Origin: Sphingobacteriia bacterium
Lineage (GTDB): Bacteria; Bacteroidota; Bacteroidia; Chitinophagales; Chitinophagaceae
Length of the DNA: 36,747 nucleotides
Direction: 5' to 3'
Assembly: GCA_947460365.1 (NCBI GenBank)
Contig: CANHJH010000008.1
Location: 1-36,747 of the forward strand
Shown: one piece after another, positions 15,001 to 23,692 of the stretch
Position numbering within the stretch: position 1 is the stretch's first letter
Layout: the number at the start of each line of letters is the position of its first letter
The notes under the pieces: model-generated
What the model saw: only the letters and a program-made list of their open reading frames with translations
What the model was told of the DNA's origin: nothing
Database searches by the model: none
Made by a program: the position numbers and the translations under genes

Positions 15001-16368
15001 CTAATGTAGTGTCTTCATCAACTCCTCTTGTCCAATTGTTTGTTGTTCTCCCGATAATAAATTTTTCACGGTGCAAGTTCCCTCCGCTAATTCCTTAGTG
15101 CCTAATATTACGATGTTTGGAATATTTTTCTTCTCAGCGTATTTAAACTGCTTATCGAACTTGCTGTTTTCATGATACAGTTCTGCGGCAATACCGTTTT
15201 CTCTTAATTGGTTCATCAGTTCAAACGACTTTGCTGCTTCATCTTCCCCTAAATTAAAGAATAGCACTTTAGTGCCGCGTTGCACTTCTTCCGGAAATAA
15301 TTGCAACTCTTCTAATACATCATAAATACGGTCTACACCAAAGCTAATACCCACTCCGGGCACGTTGGGTACTCCAAACAAACCAGTTAAATCATCATAT
15401 CTTCCACCACCGCCAATGCTTCCCATCTGCGCGCCAATGGCTTTTACTTCATAAATAATTCCGGTATAATAATTTAAACCACGTGCAAGGGTAAAATCCG
15501 TAATTACGGTAGCTTGTTGCGTTGGAATTGGATGATGAAGTACATATTCAATTTCAGCAATACCAGCCAATCCGGTTGCGTTATTTCCTAAAAGGTTTTT
15601 TAATTGAACAATTTTTTCAGCGTTGCTTCCAGATATCTGTAAATATTGCTCAATAGTTTTAATTTGTTCTGTGTGTAAACCTCTTGTCGATAGTTCTTCC
15701 TTAACTTTTTCCAGGCCAATCTTATCAAGCTTATCAATAGCAATGGTTATGTTCATCATTTGATCGGCGCCTCCACAAATTTCTGCCAGCGCTGCCAAAA
15801 TTTTCCTGCTGTTGATTCTTATTTCAACCGGTAATTTCAACCGATTAAATACTGTTGCATAAATACCGGTAAGCTCCACTTCGTTTAATAAACTTTTACT
15901 ACCTACAACATCCGCATCGCATTGGTAAAACTCTCTGTAACGGCCTTTCTGTGGACGGTCGGCACGCCATACCGGTTGAATTTGATAGCGTTTAAATGGT
16001 AAAGTGAGGGTGCCAAAATTCATGGCCACATACCGGGCAAATGGTATCGTTAAATCATACCGAAGTGCTCTTTCAGTGATACCTTTTGTATTTTTTCCTT
16101 CAAGTACTTTGTCGAAATCAGTGAGCGCCTGCTCCTTTTTTGCAGGATTGTCCAATCCATTATTTAGGATTTTAAAGATCAGTTTATCGCCCTCTTCGCC
16201 ATACTTACCCATTAACGTATCTAAATTTTCCATGGAGGGCGTTTCTAGTGGCTGAAACCCATACAATTCAAATACCGATCTAATGGTATTAAAAATATAG
16301 TTACGCTTTAAAACTACTGCTGCATTAAAATCTCTGGTGCCTTGTGGAAGGCTTGGTTTATTACTCAT
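15001..16368 (-). CDS. hisS: histidyl-tRNA synthetase
   Basis: Class II aminoacyl-tRNA synthetase charging tRNA-His. It starts with the LPQGTRDF motif, and motif 2 lies in RADRPQKGRYREFYQCD. The histidine-specific LARGLNYYTGIIYE segment, the GGGGRYDDL motif and motif 3 (GISFGVDRI) are present. The C-terminal 90 residues form the anticodon-binding domain. The 455-aa length is normal. It has its own promoter, whose -7 box ends 7 nt before the ATG, overlapping the 3' end of the upstream phosphatase gene. Confidence 0.97.
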   Translation of the reverse strand: MSNKPSLPQGTRDFNAAVVLKRNYIFNTIRSVFELYGFQPLETPSMENLDTLMGKYGEEGDKLIFKILNNGLDNPAKKEQALTDFDKVLEGKNTKGITERALRYDLTIPFARYVAMNFGTLTLPFKRYQIQPVWRADRPQKGRYREFYQCDADVVGSKSLLNEVELTGIYATVFNRLKLPVEIRINSRKILAALAEICGGADQMMNITIAIDKLDKIGLEKVKEELSTRGLHTEQIKTIEQYLQISGSNAEKIVQLKNLLGNNATGLAGIAEIEYVLHHPIPTQQATVITDFTLARGLNYYTGIIYEVKAIGAQMGSIGGGGRYDDLTGLFGVPNVPGVGISFGVDRIYDVLEELQLFPEEVQRGTKVLFFNLGEDEAAKSFELMNQLRENGIAAELYHENSKFDKQFKYAEKKNIPNIVILGTKELAEGTCTVKNLLSGEQQTIGQEELMKTLH

Positions 16369-16375
16369 GTGGTTG

Positions 16376-16405
16376 CAAAAATAACTAAAGTTTGGCTACT
16401 TCAAA
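16376..16405 (-). promoter_or_regulatory. hisS promoter (-33 TTTG / -7 TATTTTTG)
   Basis: On the minus strand TTTG (16402-16405) and TATTTTTG (16376-16383) are separated by 18 bp, a good Bacteroidota promoter. Only 7 nt separate the -7 box from the ATG, so the mRNA leader would be a few nucleotides at most. Confidence 0.65.
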
Positions 16406-16863
16406 GCGCCGGTATATGGTTGAATAATTCTTTCGCAGGCATCATCCAAAAGCTTAAATACCTGATGAAAACCATCTTCTCCTCCATACCAGGGGTCTGG
16501 AACCTCCATATTTTTACCCGGATGCAACTCCTCCAATATTAATTTTACTTTATCACTTTGCCAGTTTTTTCCACACAATTGTTTGATGTCTAAATAGTTA
16601 GCACCATCCATAGCATAAATTTTATCAAATTTTATGATGTCATTTTCAACAAATTGCCGGCATCGTTGGGTAGAAATATCAATCCCATTCAACAAAGATA
16701 CTTTTTGAGATAATGGGTGGGGAGGCTCCCCAATATGATAGTCTGAAGTGCCAGCACTGTCTACAAACCATGCTAATCCTGCCTTTGCTGCTTTTTCAGC
16801 AAGTATACCTTCTGCCAGTGGGCTCCTACAAATATTGCCTAAACAAACCATTAAAATATTCAT
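16396..16863 (-). CDS. low-molecular-weight protein tyrosine phosphatase
   Basis: Cytosolic phosphatase of the arsenate reductase/LMW-PTP fold. The P-loop VCLGNICRSP has nucleophile Cys7 and Arg13, and the general acid loop VPDPWYGG has Asp123. I chose the ATG at 16863 (MNILMVCLG, 155 aa). The frame extends 8 codons upstream, but that start would lie beyond a TATCTTTG promoter box that ends 4 nt before the chosen ATG. Substrates are unknown; relatives act on tyrosine-phosphorylated proteins in polysaccharide export. No BY-kinase is nearby. Confidence 0.93.
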   Translation of the reverse strand: MNILMVCLGNICRSPLAEGILAEKAAKAGLAWFVDSAGTSDYHIGEPPHPLSQKVSLLNGIDISTQRCRQFVENDIIKFDKIYAMDGANYLDIKQLCGKNWQSDKVKLILEELHPGKNMEVPDPWYGGEDGFHQVFKLLDDACERIIQPYTGALK

Positions 16864-16867
16864 ATTA

Positions 16868-16875
16868 CAAAGATA
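16868..16875 (-). promoter_or_regulatory. -7 box for LMW-PTP gene
   Basis: TATCTTTG on the minus strand is an exact TAnnTTTG match, 4 nt before the chosen ATG. It supports the short start and predicts a leaderless message. Confidence 0.55.
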
Positions 16876-16998
16876 AATGATCAACATCAGTGAAATGCTA
16901 ACGCTTATTAGTTAGATTGCTATTTGATATGGAATTTTAAAAACTGTGCATCTCAGTGGAAATATTTCTTAAATTGCCGATTCGGAAAAATAAGTGAC

Positions 16999-17238
16999 AT
17001 GGAGAATAACTGGAGAGATAGTAGTCAACGAGGGTTTAGCAACTTTCGTCGAGTGTATGACATTACTATGGCAATATTGTTTTTAGCAATGGCAGCCTCA
17101 ATGTTTTTTATGGATTATTTTAAATTGAATCTGGTTATTGCAGAAGACAAAGCATTCAGGTATTTTTTTGGCAGCATTTGTTTATTGTATGGTGGATTTA
17201 GATTTTACAGAGGTGTGCAACAAAACAATACAATATGA
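16999..17238 (+). CDS. small two-TM membrane protein
   Basis: A 79-residue protein with a charged N-terminus (MENNWRDSSQRGFSNFRR) and two hydrophobic segments, about 21-40 and 54-70. No family is recognised. The ATG at 16999 is preferred over a TTG 75 nt upstream, which would add 25 residues with no hydrophobic or conserved character. The stop overlaps the PstS-like start (ATGA), so it is probably co-translated with it and may act with the PstS-like lipoprotein at the inner membrane. Confidence 0.75.
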   Translation: MENNWRDSSQRGFSNFRRVYDITMAILFLAMAASMFFMDYFKLNLVIAEDKAFRYFFGSICLLYGGFRFYRGVQQNNTI

Positions 17239-18155
17239 TCCAGAAAATTAATTTTTATGTTTTGTTAACCGGATGCATGATCTTTTTTTCCTGTAAATCC
17301 CCCGATACAGTGGTTGAAGTAGGTGATACACCTACCCAAGGTACCATTCGAATTAGTGTGGATGAGAGTTTTAAGCCAGTAATTGAAGAACAGCTTAGCG
17401 TTCATCATGCATCTTTTCCTAATACGAATATTGTGGTAAGCTATAAACCGGAGGCAGATTGTTTCAGGGATTTGCAAAATGATAGCACCAGAATGGTTAT
17501 TGTTGCAAGAGGATTAACAGAAAAAGAAGCGGAAATTTACAAAAGCTCATTATCTTACAAGCCTCAATATGCAGAATTGGCTTATGATGCTGTTGCTGTT
17601 ATTGTAAATGTTAAGGCAAAGGATAGTATTTTTACCTTTTCAGACATTCGCGACATACTTAGCGGGAAAAATAATATTACTGCTATAATGGATGGGAAAT
17701 CTGCAACCAGTACAGTAAGGTATTTGAAAGATAGTGTATTGAAACAAGGAGAATTTGGTAAGAATGTAGTGGCAGCAGGGAATAGTCAGGAAGTGATTGA
17801 TATTGTTGCAAAAAGAGCAGATGTAGTGGGCTTTGTTGGGTTAAGTTGGGTGGGTGACTCATACGACCCCAAGCAGGTAGCTTACCTCTCTAAAATTCGA
17901 TTGTCGAGGGTAGAATGTACCGCATGCTTAGAGCGCAATGTTTTTGCAAAGCCCTCACAGGCAACCATTACAAGAGGGGAGTATCCGCTGGCACGCCCTT
18001 TGTTTTATATTTTGAAAGAGAATACAGCAGGTTTAGGTACAGGCTTTATGAATTTCATGAGCATGGAACGTGGACAGCTAATTTTTAGAAGAGCATTTTT
18101 AGCCCCGGCTAAAATGGCTTTTCACAGAAGATCAGGTAGTATTAAAGAAGAGTAA
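17235..18155 (+). CDS. PstS-like substrate-binding lipoprotein
   Basis: Periplasmic phosphate-binding-protein-like domain anchored by lipid. The signal peptide ends at lipobox FFSC (Cys20). The mature part has the PBP-like pattern GTIRISVDESFKPVIEEQ, an AYDAVAVIVN strand and TFSDIRDILSGK, which are typical of PstS-family proteins. Phosphate binding itself is not shown. No pstCAB transporter genes accompany it; instead it sits between a two-TM protein and a TPR protein. In many Bacteroidota similar PstS-TPR pairs lie next to exbBD/tonB genes, which would suggest a role at the cell envelope rather than phosphate uptake. Confidence 0.8.
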   Translation: MIQKINFYVLLTGCMIFFSCKSPDTVVEVGDTPTQGTIRISVDESFKPVIEEQLSVHHASFPNTNIVVSYKPEADCFRDLQNDSTRMVIVARGLTEKEAEIYKSSLSYKPQYAELAYDAVAVIVNVKAKDSIFTFSDIRDILSGKNNITAIMDGKSATSTVRYLKDSVLKQGEFGKNVVAAGNSQEVIDIVAKRADVVGFVGLSWVGDSYDPKQVAYLSKIRLSRVECTACLERNVFAKPSQATITRGEYPLARPLFYILKENTAGLGTGFMNFMSMERGQLIFRRAFLAPAKMAFHRRSGSIKEE

Positions 18156-18182
18156 AGAACCACCAACTATAAAAAGAGAAAC

Positions 18183-19952
18183 ATGAAGAAAACTGTTGCT
18201 TTGATGTTTGCAGCTTTATTTGCTGTTCAGGGATTAACCGCGCAAATTGCGGAAGGCATTAAACTGTTAAATTACGATAAACACAAGAGTGCAAAAGAAG
18301 TATTTCAAAAGTTGTATGATGCCAATTCAAAAGACCCCCAAAATATTTATTGGTTAGGTCAGGCACATATTGCCGGTAATGGTATTGAAGTAACTAAACA
18401 AGACATTGCCGCCGCTAAAGCAATCTATCAAAAAGGGTTGCAGGAAATTGGCAGTGATCCATTAGTAATTGTAGGCATGGGACACGTTGAAATCCGTGAA
18501 GGCGGTGATATCAATGCTGCTAAACAAAAATTTGAGCAAGCCATAACTGCTACTACCGAAACAAAAGGGAAAAATAAAGGAAAACTTAACCCTGCTATAT
18601 TAAATGCAATAGGTAGAGCTAATGCAGATGGTGGCATCAAAATGGGGGATCCTGTTTATGCAATAGATAAACTTAAACAAGCAGGAGCTGTTGACTTATT
18701 GAATCCGGACATCTTTATCAACATGGGCATCAACTACCAAAAAACCGGTGGTGAAAACGGTGGAGAAGCAGTAAAAGCTTACCAGGAAGCATTGACAAGA
18801 GACCCCAAAAATGCTTTAGCAATGTACCGTATTGGTAAAATTTACCAATCGCAGAATAACAAAGAATTGTTTGAGCAGTTTTTTAATAATACTATAGCAG
18901 CTGATCCTGCATTCCCATCGGTATATTATGCCTATTATCAATATTATTCTAATAGAGACGTATCTAAAGCAAAAGATTATTTAGATAAATATGTGGCTAC
19001 TGCCGATAAGGATCCTCGAAATGATTTGTACTTAGCCGATTATTTATTTCGCGCTGGTAAATATGATGAATCTCTTAATAAAGTAAAAGAAATTGAAGCC
19101 GCAGTCGGATTCAAAACATTACCAAGATTAGGGGTGGTTTATGCATACAACTATGACCGTAAAGGAGATTCTATATTAGCCAAAAAATACATCGACGAGT
19201 TTTTAAGAACCGCACCAGTAGCGGAAATTCAGTCTTCTGATTATGAATTAGGTGTTAAAATAGCTACCAAATTCCCTGGCTCTGAGGCGTTAGCTTCTGG
19301 TTATGTAGAAAAAGCATTGGAGTTAGACACCGTTAAAGCCAACAGAATTTCGCTAATTAATAATGCAGCAGATATTTTTGGTAGAGCAAAAGCATATAAC
19401 GAACAACTTAAATGGTTGAAAAAACAAATGGAGTTTAAAACAACTTTGTCTGAAGCGGATTATTATAAATTAACCTCAGCTTCATTTAATGCAAAAGCAT
19501 ATCAACAAACAATAGATTATGCAAAGTCTTATATGAAGGCGTTTTCTGATAAGCCTCAGCCATATAGTTTCTTCAAAAGAGCATCCATGCAAGTAAGTAC
19601 TGATTCTGCAGTTATTATCAGCCACTTAGATTACTTAGATTCTGTTTATTTAGTTGTAAATAAAGACAAATACAAAAAAGATATTTTTGTAAATGAATAC
19701 TTTAAATTAATTTATTATGTAACTAAGTTTAATAATTTAAAGAAGAGCCCGGATTTTAAAGTTAAATCTGATGGTTCTAAAACAGAAACCGTATATCAGT
19801 TCCTTGCCACTTGTCAAAAAGCATTATCCGTAACTGATACTATGTTGTCACTTTATCCTGATGTTGCAGATGAAAACAATAAATTTGCTACAGAACAAAG
19901 AGCAGCCATTCAAAAAAATATTGATTATTACTCAAAAGCCGGTGCTAAATAG
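18183..19952 (+). CDS. secreted tetratricopeptide-repeat protein
   Basis: A 589-residue exported protein with a signal peptide ending near LTAQ (about 21). Several TPR-like helical pairs follow: NYDKHKSAKEVFQKLYDANS, AKAIYQKGLQEIGSDPLV, AVKAYQEALTRDPKNALAMYRIGKIY, and others to about residue 560. TPR arrays mediate protein contacts; the partner is unknown. It starts 27 nt after the PstS-like gene and ends in a strong terminator, so the three genes 16999-19952 form one transcription unit. Confidence 0.87.
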   Translation: MKKTVALMFAALFAVQGLTAQIAEGIKLLNYDKHKSAKEVFQKLYDANSKDPQNIYWLGQAHIAGNGIEVTKQDIAAAKAIYQKGLQEIGSDPLVIVGMGHVEIREGGDINAAKQKFEQAITATTETKGKNKGKLNPAILNAIGRANADGGIKMGDPVYAIDKLKQAGAVDLLNPDIFINMGINYQKTGGENGGEAVKAYQEALTRDPKNALAMYRIGKIYQSQNNKELFEQFFNNTIAADPAFPSVYYAYYQYYSNRDVSKAKDYLDKYVATADKDPRNDLYLADYLFRAGKYDESLNKVKEIEAAVGFKTLPRLGVVYAYNYDRKGDSILAKKYIDEFLRTAPVAEIQSSDYELGVKIATKFPGSEALASGYVEKALELDTVKANRISLINNAADIFGRAKAYNEQLKWLKKQMEFKTTLSEADYYKLTSASFNAKAYQQTIDYAKSYMKAFSDKPQPYSFFKRASMQVSTDSAVIISHLDYLDSVYLVVNKDKYKKDIFVNEYFKLIYYVTKFNNLKKSPDFKVKSDGSKTETVYQFLATCQKALSVTDTMLSLYPDVADENNKFATEQRAAIQKNIDYYSKAGAK

Positions 19953-19986
19953 CCTTTTAGGTAAAATATTTGCCTTTTTTTAAAAT

Positions 19987-20015
19987 AAAAAACTCCTCTT
20001 ATCGAGGAGTTTTTT
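19987..20015 (+). terminator. intrinsic terminator after the TPR gene
   Basis: 12-bp stem AAAAAACTCCTC / GAGGAGTTTTTT with a 5-nt loop. It separates the TPR operon from the nuo operon and may work in both directions. Confidence 0.88.
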
Positions 20016-20035
20016 ATTTATATGCATATCAAACG

Positions 20036-20043
20036 TATTTTTG
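20036..20043 (+). promoter_or_regulatory. -7 box of the nuo operon
   Basis: TATTTTTG, an exact TAnnTTTG match, lies after the upstream terminator and 17 nt before the ATG at 20061. It overlaps the in-frame extension from the ATG at 20022, which argues against that earlier start. Confidence 0.6.
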
Positions 20044-20060
20044 CGTCCTTAAATGAAAAT

Positions 20061-20462
20061 ATGAGTTGGTTATTTACAGTTTTAGATGCAAGTGCGAATA
20101 GTTCCGCCGCTAGTTATCTTCCAATAGGAGTTCAGCTCATTTTTGCAGCAGGGTTTGTTGCATTTATGATTGGTTTCTCTGCCCTGGTTGGTCCCAAAAG
20201 AAAAACTGCTGATAAATTAGAGAATTTTGCCAGTGGTATAGAAAGCCATGGCAATGCCAGACAACCCATGGCAATTAAATATTTTTTAATTGCAATTCTT
20301 TTTGTGTTGTTTGATGTAGAGGTGATCTTCTTTTACCCTTATGCCGTAAATTTTAGAGAACTAGGATGGAATGGATTTTTTGCAGTGTTGATGTTTGTTG
20401 CTTGCTTTTTGGTGGGTTTCATCTACATCATCAAAAAAGGCGCTCTAAAGTGGGAAGATTAA
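20061..20462 (+). CDS. nuoA: NADH-quinone oxidoreductase subunit A
   Basis: Membrane subunit of complex I near the quinone site. Three hydrophobic segments are visible, with the family signature KRKTADKLENFASGIESHGNA in the first loop and LFDVEVIFFYPYAV before the second membrane segment. I start it at 20061 (MSWLFTVLD, 133 aa). An ATG at 20022 in the same frame would place the promoter box inside the gene. It is the first gene of the 14-gene operon. Confidence 0.93.
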   Translation: MSWLFTVLDASANSSAASYLPIGVQLIFAAGFVAFMIGFSALVGPKRKTADKLENFASGIESHGNARQPMAIKYFLIAILFVLFDVEVIFFYPYAVNFRELGWNGFFAVLMFVACFLVGFIYIIKKGALKWED

Positions 20463-20569
20463 CAACTATTTTTAAAATGGCGCAGGTTAAAATGAACATA
20501 GATAGATCATTGTAGGTTATACATATAACGTGTAAACGCTAACGATAAACTACTAAAATAAAAAACTAT

Positions 20570-21160
20570 ATGTCACGTCCGGTTCGATTTAATATTCATC
20601 CTAAGGAAGCTACTACAGCAGATGCACTAGGCTATGCTAATATGCCGGAAGGCTATTCCGGTGAAGGATTCTTCACTACTCAATTAAGCAATGTAGTTGG
20701 ATTGGCTCGTAAAAATTCTTTATGGCCATTGCCTTTTGCTACATCCTGCTGTGGAATTGAATTTATGGGCACAATGGGCTCACATTATGATTTAGCCCGT
20801 TTTGGTGCAGAAAGAGTAGGGTTTTCTCCCCGTCAGTGCGATTTGTTAATGGTAATGGGTACCATCGCTAAAAAAATGGCGCCTGTGCTGCGTCAGGTAT
20901 ATTTACAAATGGCCGAACCGCGTTGGGTAATAGCAGTGGGTGCTTGCGCTTCCAGTGGCGGTATTTTCGATACCTACAGCGTTTTACAAGGTATTGATCA
21001 GGTAATTCCGGTTGACGTATACGTACCCGGTTGCCCTCCTCGTCCGGAAGCTATTTTAGACGGATTTATGAAGATTCAGGAGCTAGTAGGGAAAGAAAGC
21101 ATCCGCAGAAGAAATAGTGATGAATATAAAACCCTGTTAAGTGGGTACGGAATTCAATAA
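20570..21160 (+). CDS. nuoB: NADH-quinone oxidoreductase subunit B
   Basis: Peripheral-arm subunit carrying the terminal 4Fe-4S cluster N2, which hands electrons to quinone. Ligands Cys60, Cys61, Cys126 and Cys155 are all present in the usual contexts ([25 protein letters not shown]). The 196-aa length is normal. The 107-nt gap from nuoA holds no gene or terminator. Confidence 0.97.
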   Translation: MSRPVRFNIHPKEATTADALGYANMPEGYSGEGFFTTQLSNVVGLARKNSLWPLPFATSCCGIEFMGTMGSHYDLARFGAERVGFSPRQCDLLMVMGTIAKKMAPVLRQVYLQMAEPRWVIAVGACASSGGIFDTYSVLQGIDQVIPVDVYVPGCPPRPEAILDGFMKIQELVGKESIRRRNSDEYKTLLSGYGIQ

Positions 21161-21219
21161 CGGTGCGGCACGACTAAAATAGTTTATGGTTTAATAACCA
21201 TCCTAAAGCAAATTGTATC

Positions 21220-21726
21220 ATGGGTTTAACAAACGAACAAATAAAGCAACAATTAACCGAAAAATTCGGCGAAGCTGTATTCAACTTTGAGGAAAGTTAT
21301 GGGATGCTAACTTTTGAAGCAGCCAAAGAAAATAACCTAAAAGTATTGCAGTTTCTGAACGATGAACCAAATATGGGGTTCATATTCCTTACCGACCTAT
21401 GCGGGGTCAACTATCCCGATGATAAAGGAAGAGAATTGGCAGTAGTATATCACTTGCATAACCTTAAAGAGAATATTCGAATTAGATTTAAAGTTTTCAT
21501 GCCAATCGAACATCCAGATGTATTTACTGCTTCAAAGCTCTTTTCAGCAGCTGATTGGATGGAACGTGAAACGTTTGATTTTTATGGGATTAATTTTATA
21601 GGTCATCATAATCTAAAGCGAATTTTAAATGTAGATGAAATGGATTATTTCCCACTAAGGAAAGAATTTCCATTGGAAGATCAAACAAGAATCGATAAAG
21701 ATGACAGCATGTTTGGTAGAGGATAA
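21220..21726 (+). CDS. nuoC: NADH-quinone oxidoreductase subunit C
   Basis: 30-kDa peripheral-arm subunit without cofactors. The conserved LAVVYHLHNL, FKVFMPIEHPDV and ADWMERETFDFYGINFIGHHNLKRIL stretch and the terminal YFPLRKEFPLED motif identify it. It is a separate 168-residue protein, not fused to NuoD as in E. coli. Confidence 0.96.
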   Translation: MGLTNEQIKQQLTEKFGEAVFNFEESYGMLTFEAAKENNLKVLQFLNDEPNMGFIFLTDLCGVNYPDDKGRELAVVYHLHNLKENIRIRFKVFMPIEHPDVFTASKLFSAADWMERETFDFYGINFIGHHNLKRILNVDEMDYFPLRKEFPLEDQTRIDKDDSMFGRG

Positions 21727-21798
21727 TGGATAATTGATAATGGAATTGGCGAAATATATTTTTGAATTAAATAAAATAGCCCCAAATGGGGTTGTGGT

Positions 21799-23019
21799 AT
21801 GAATGAGCATATAACATTACCGGAAGGGTCAATTGAAAAGCATACAACCACCTTAAATGTTGGTCCTACACACCCTGCTACACATGGCGTATTCCAGAAT
21901 ATCATGGAACTAGATGGGGAGCGTGTGGTTTCTACCGAACAAACAGTAGGCTACATTCACCGCGCCTTTGAAAAATTAGCCGAGCGTAGAAACTTATACC
22001 AAATTACTCCAATCACCGACAGGTTAAATTATTGCAGCAGCCCTATTAATAATATGGGCTGGCATTTAACTTGCGAAAAATTATTGGGTGTATCAACTCC
22101 TAAAAGAGTAGATTATCTCCGTGTAATTATAATGGAGTTAGCACGTATATCTGATCACTTAATTTGTAACTCTATTGTAGGAGTAGATACCGGAGCATAT
22201 ACCGGTTTCCTATATGTAATGCAGTACCGCGAATTAATCTATGAGATTTATGAAGAAGTGTGCGGTTCCAGATTAACTACTAACATTGGTCGTATTGGCG
22301 GATTCGAAAGAAATTTTACGAATACTGCTTTTAAGAAACTCGAGAAATTCTTAAAAGAATACCCGAAGGTTTTAAAAGAGTTCGAAAACTTATTTACCCG
22401 CAACAGAATATTCATGGATCGTACCATTGGTACTGGTGCAATAAGCGCTGAACGTGCATTGAATTATGGCTTTACGGGTCCAAATCTTCGCGCAGCTGGG
22501 GTAGATTATGATGTGCGCGTTCACAGTCCTTATAGTAGTTACGAGGATTTTAAATTCAATATTCCTGTAGGTAAAACCGGCGATAACTACGATCGATTTT
22601 TAGTGCGCAATCAAGAAATGTGGCAGAGCTTAAGCATTATTGAACAAGCATATAAAAAAGTTCAGGATTTTAAAGGTGCAGAAGCCGAAATATTTCATGC
22701 GAATGTGCCAGAATACTATCTTCCTAAAAAAGAAGATGTTTACACCAAAATGGAAGCTTTAATCTGGCATTTTAAAATCATTATGGGTGAAATAGATATG
22801 CCTAAAGGAGAAGTATATCATGCTGTAGAAGGAGGAAACGGTGAGTTAGGATTTTATTTAATCAGTGATGGCGGTAGAACCCCATTCAGATTGCATTTCA
22901 GAAGACCTTCTTTTATTTATTATCAGGCGTATCCGGAATTAATTAAAGGCGGTATGTTGAGCGATGCAATTGTAACCATGAGTAGTTTAAATTTAATTGC
23001 AGGTGAATTAGATGCTTAG
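21799..23019 (+). CDS. nuoD: NADH-quinone oxidoreductase subunit D
   Basis: 49-kDa subunit that with NuoB builds the quinone-binding pocket. The N-terminal NVGPTHPATHGVF motif and GYIHRAFEKLAERR are hallmark regions, and the C-terminus has GELGFYLISDGG. The 406-aa length is normal. Its TAG stop is shared with the start of a GACGCCA palindrome repeat, suggesting that the repeat inserted at or next to the 3' end. Confidence 0.97.
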   Translation: MNEHITLPEGSIEKHTTTLNVGPTHPATHGVFQNIMELDGERVVSTEQTVGYIHRAFEKLAERRNLYQITPITDRLNYCSSPINNMGWHLTCEKLLGVSTPKRVDYLRVIIMELARISDHLICNSIVGVDTGAYTGFLYVMQYRELIYEIYEEVCGSRLTTNIGRIGGFERNFTNTAFKKLEKFLKEYPKVLKEFENLFTRNRIFMDRTIGTGAISAERALNYGFTGPNLRAAGVDYDVRVHSPYSSYEDFKFNIPVGKTGDNYDRFLVRNQEMWQSLSIIEQAYKKVQDFKGAEAEIFHANVPEYYLPKKEDVYTKMEALIWHFKIIMGEIDMPKGEVYHAVEGGNGELGFYLISDGGRTPFRLHFRRPSFIYYQAYPELIKGGMLSDAIVTMSSLNLIAGELDA

Positions 23020-23082
23020 AGACGCCATGCTGGCGTCTAAAATTGGTTGCGTCTAACATCTTAAACACCAGCATGGTGTTTA
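23017..23082. repeat. paired palindromes (REP-like) between nuoD and nuoE
   Basis: First palindrome AGACGCCA (23020-23027) / TGGCGTCT (23031-23038); second TAAACACCA (23062-23070) / TGGTGTTTA (23074-23082), a related sequence with C-to-T/G-to-A changes. Neither has a T-run, so they look like mRNA hairpins inside the operon rather than terminators. The first is the same unit as at 4738-4760. Confidence 0.75.
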
Positions 23083-23142
23083 CAAAAAAAATAAAACTTA
23101 TCTGCAATCGAAAGGGAGCAGTAAAAACGGAAATAAGATAGT

Positions 23143-23637
23143 ATGTCACAATTTTCAGAAACACAAATGGCCGAATTCAAAAGATTGGTCAGCCGATATC
23201 CCGAAGGGAAACAGAAAAGCGCTTTATTGCCGGTGCTGCATCTGGCACAAAATAGTTTTGGTGGATGGTTAAGTGAGAAAACATTAGATTATGTTGCTGA
23301 ACTACTAAACATTACTCCAATTGAAGTATATGAAGTAGCCACCTTCTACAGTATGTATAATCTTAAACCGGTAGGTAAATATATGTTTGAAGTTTGTCAA
23401 ACCGGACCATGTATGATCAGCGGTAGCGATAACATCATTCAATACATTCAAGATAAACTAGGGATTAAACCCGGTGAAACTACTCCGGATGGATTGTTTA
23501 CCCTTAAAACGGTTGAATGCCTCGGCGCATGTGGTTATGCTCCAATGATGCAGTTAGGTAAAACATATCGGGAGCATCTTACAAAAGATAAAGTAGATGC
23601 GATTATCGCAGAATGCAAAAGCATTGCTGCTGAATAA
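23143..23637 (+). CDS. nuoE: NADH-quinone oxidoreductase subunit E
   Basis: 24-kDa thioredoxin-like subunit holding 2Fe-2S cluster N1a. Ligands are Cys85 and Cys90 (VCQTGPC) and Cys126 and Cys130 (ECLGACG). The 164-aa length is normal. It follows nuoD after a 123-nt spacer containing two hairpin palindromes. Confidence 0.96.
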   Translation: MSQFSETQMAEFKRLVSRYPEGKQKSALLPVLHLAQNSFGGWLSEKTLDYVAELLNITPIEVYEVATFYSMYNLKPVGKYMFEVCQTGPCMISGSDNIIQYIQDKLGIKPGETTPDGLFTLKTVECLGACGYAPMMQLGKTYREHLTKDKVDAIIAECKSIAAE

Positions 23638-23692
23638 AATTAACAACTCCATTGGTTAAGAACAATATAACCAATTCGAAAATAACAACACT

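Noticed and set aside
17235-18155. Phosphate uptake transporter operon
   Set aside because: Only a PstS-like lipoprotein is present; no pstC, pstA or pstB genes follow it.
20022-20060. Longer NuoA start at the ATG at 20022
   Set aside because: The extra codons overlap an exact -7 promoter box (20036-20043) and add residues not typical of NuoA; the ATG at 20061 gives a normal 133-aa protein.
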